6,095 nucleotides of DNA from Candidatus Krumholzibacteriota bacterium. GTDB lineage: Bacteria > Krumholzibacteriota > Krumholzibacteriia > Krumholzibacteriales > Krumholzibacteriaceae. Shown piece after piece: positions 5,833 to 6,095 of the stretch (position 1 is the first letter of the stretch; each line of letters starts with the position of its first letter). The stretch covers positions 1 through 6,095 of the forward strand of contig JAUWMD010000162.1 of the NCBI GenBank assembly GCA_030613345.1, in the 5' to 3' direction. The notes beneath the pieces were generated by a model that saw only the letters and a list, made by a program, of their open reading frames with translations, searched no databases and was not told the origin of the DNA. The position numbers and the translations under genes are program-made.

Positions 5833-6095
5833 ATGATCGGTGAGCCCATATCCCACTACGAGATCCTCGAGAAGCTCGGCGAGGGCGGGATGGGGGTGGT
5901 CTACAAGGCCCGGGATCTCGATCTCGACCGCTCAGTGGCGATCAAGGTGCTTCCGCCTCATTTCAGCACGGACGAGGATGCGATAAGGCGCTTCGTCCAC
6001 GAGGCAAGGGCCGCCTCCTCTCTCAACCACTCGAACATAGGCGTCATCCACGAGATAGGCAGAACAGAAGACGGGCAGACCTTCATCGTCATGGC
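5833..6095 (+). CDS. PknB-type serine/threonine protein kinase (N-terminal part, runs off right edge)
   Basis: The frame is open from ATG 5833 to the window end (87 residues plus two bases). It matches the N-lobe of bacterial eukaryotic-like kinases: the glycine loop L-G-E-G-G-M-G-V-V-Y at 15-24, the ATP-binding V-A-I-K with Lys38, and Glu57 in the helix H-E-A-R-A-A that pairs with it. I-G-V-I-H-E-I-G and F-I-V-M-A follow. The catalytic loop and anything downstream, often TPR, WD or beta-propeller sensor regions, lie beyond the window. Members phosphorylate Ser/Thr on cytoplasmic targets. The start is 80 bases after the CARDB-protein stop with only a weak GGGG before it; that gap holds no clear terminator. 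It is probably a separate signalling gene, not part of the maturase operon, though this cannot be settled here. Confidence 0.93.
   Translation, partial: MIGEPISHYEILEKLGEGGMGVVYKARDLDLDRSVAIKVLPPHFSTDEDAIRRFVHEARAASSLNHSNIGVIHEIGRTEDGQTFIVM

Overview
The window is GC-rich bacterial DNA. The third complete gene ends in a domain with the pattern YPNP...GVYF...R at its C-terminus. This FlgD-like, type IX-style sorting tail is typical of the wider FCB group (Bacteroidota relatives such as Krumholzibacteriota, Eisenbacteria, Latescibacterota and Gemmatimonadota-like lineages). The incomplete kinase at the right edge has a style common in those phyla and in Acidobacteria. Assignment to the FCB group is therefore an inference; the exact phylum cannot be read from this window.

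Layout: (1) Positions 1-802, minus strand: the N-terminal third of a lipoprotein beta-mannosidase (glycoside hydrolase family 2), running off the left edge. (2) Positions 803-1165: a divergent intergenic region with an AT-rich tract, a perfect 14-bp palindrome and two GC hairpins. (3) Positions 1166-2272, plus strand: an unrecognised secreted protein with a twin-arginine (Tat) signal peptide followed by 31 cysteines, 25 of whose 30 intervals are exactly C-x8-C. (4) Positions 2292-3779, plus strand: a radical SAM/SPASM peptide maturase with an N-terminal RRE-like region, 19 bases after the Cys-repeat gene. (5) Positions 3854-5752, plus strand: a secreted CARDB/PPC-type multidomain protein with a sorting tail. 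(6) Positions 5833-6095, plus strand: the start of a PknB-type Ser/Thr protein kinase, running off the right edge.

The centre of interest is the pair (3)+(4). It looks like a RiPP-type (ribosomally made, post-translationally modified) system in which the maturase would act on a very large, regularly repeated substrate of about 30 nonapeptide units with consensus C-x-[S/N/D]-[P/D]-[E/A]-Q-x-x-[K/N]. A model consistent with the sequence is that the maturase modifies the repeats in the reducing cytoplasm, for example by Cys thioether cross-links, and the rigid product is then exported folded through Tat. The pairing, motifs and repeat geometry are seen directly; the chemistry, the export order and any link to the downstream surface protein are inference. 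I do not recognise the repeat protein as a member of a named RiPP family.
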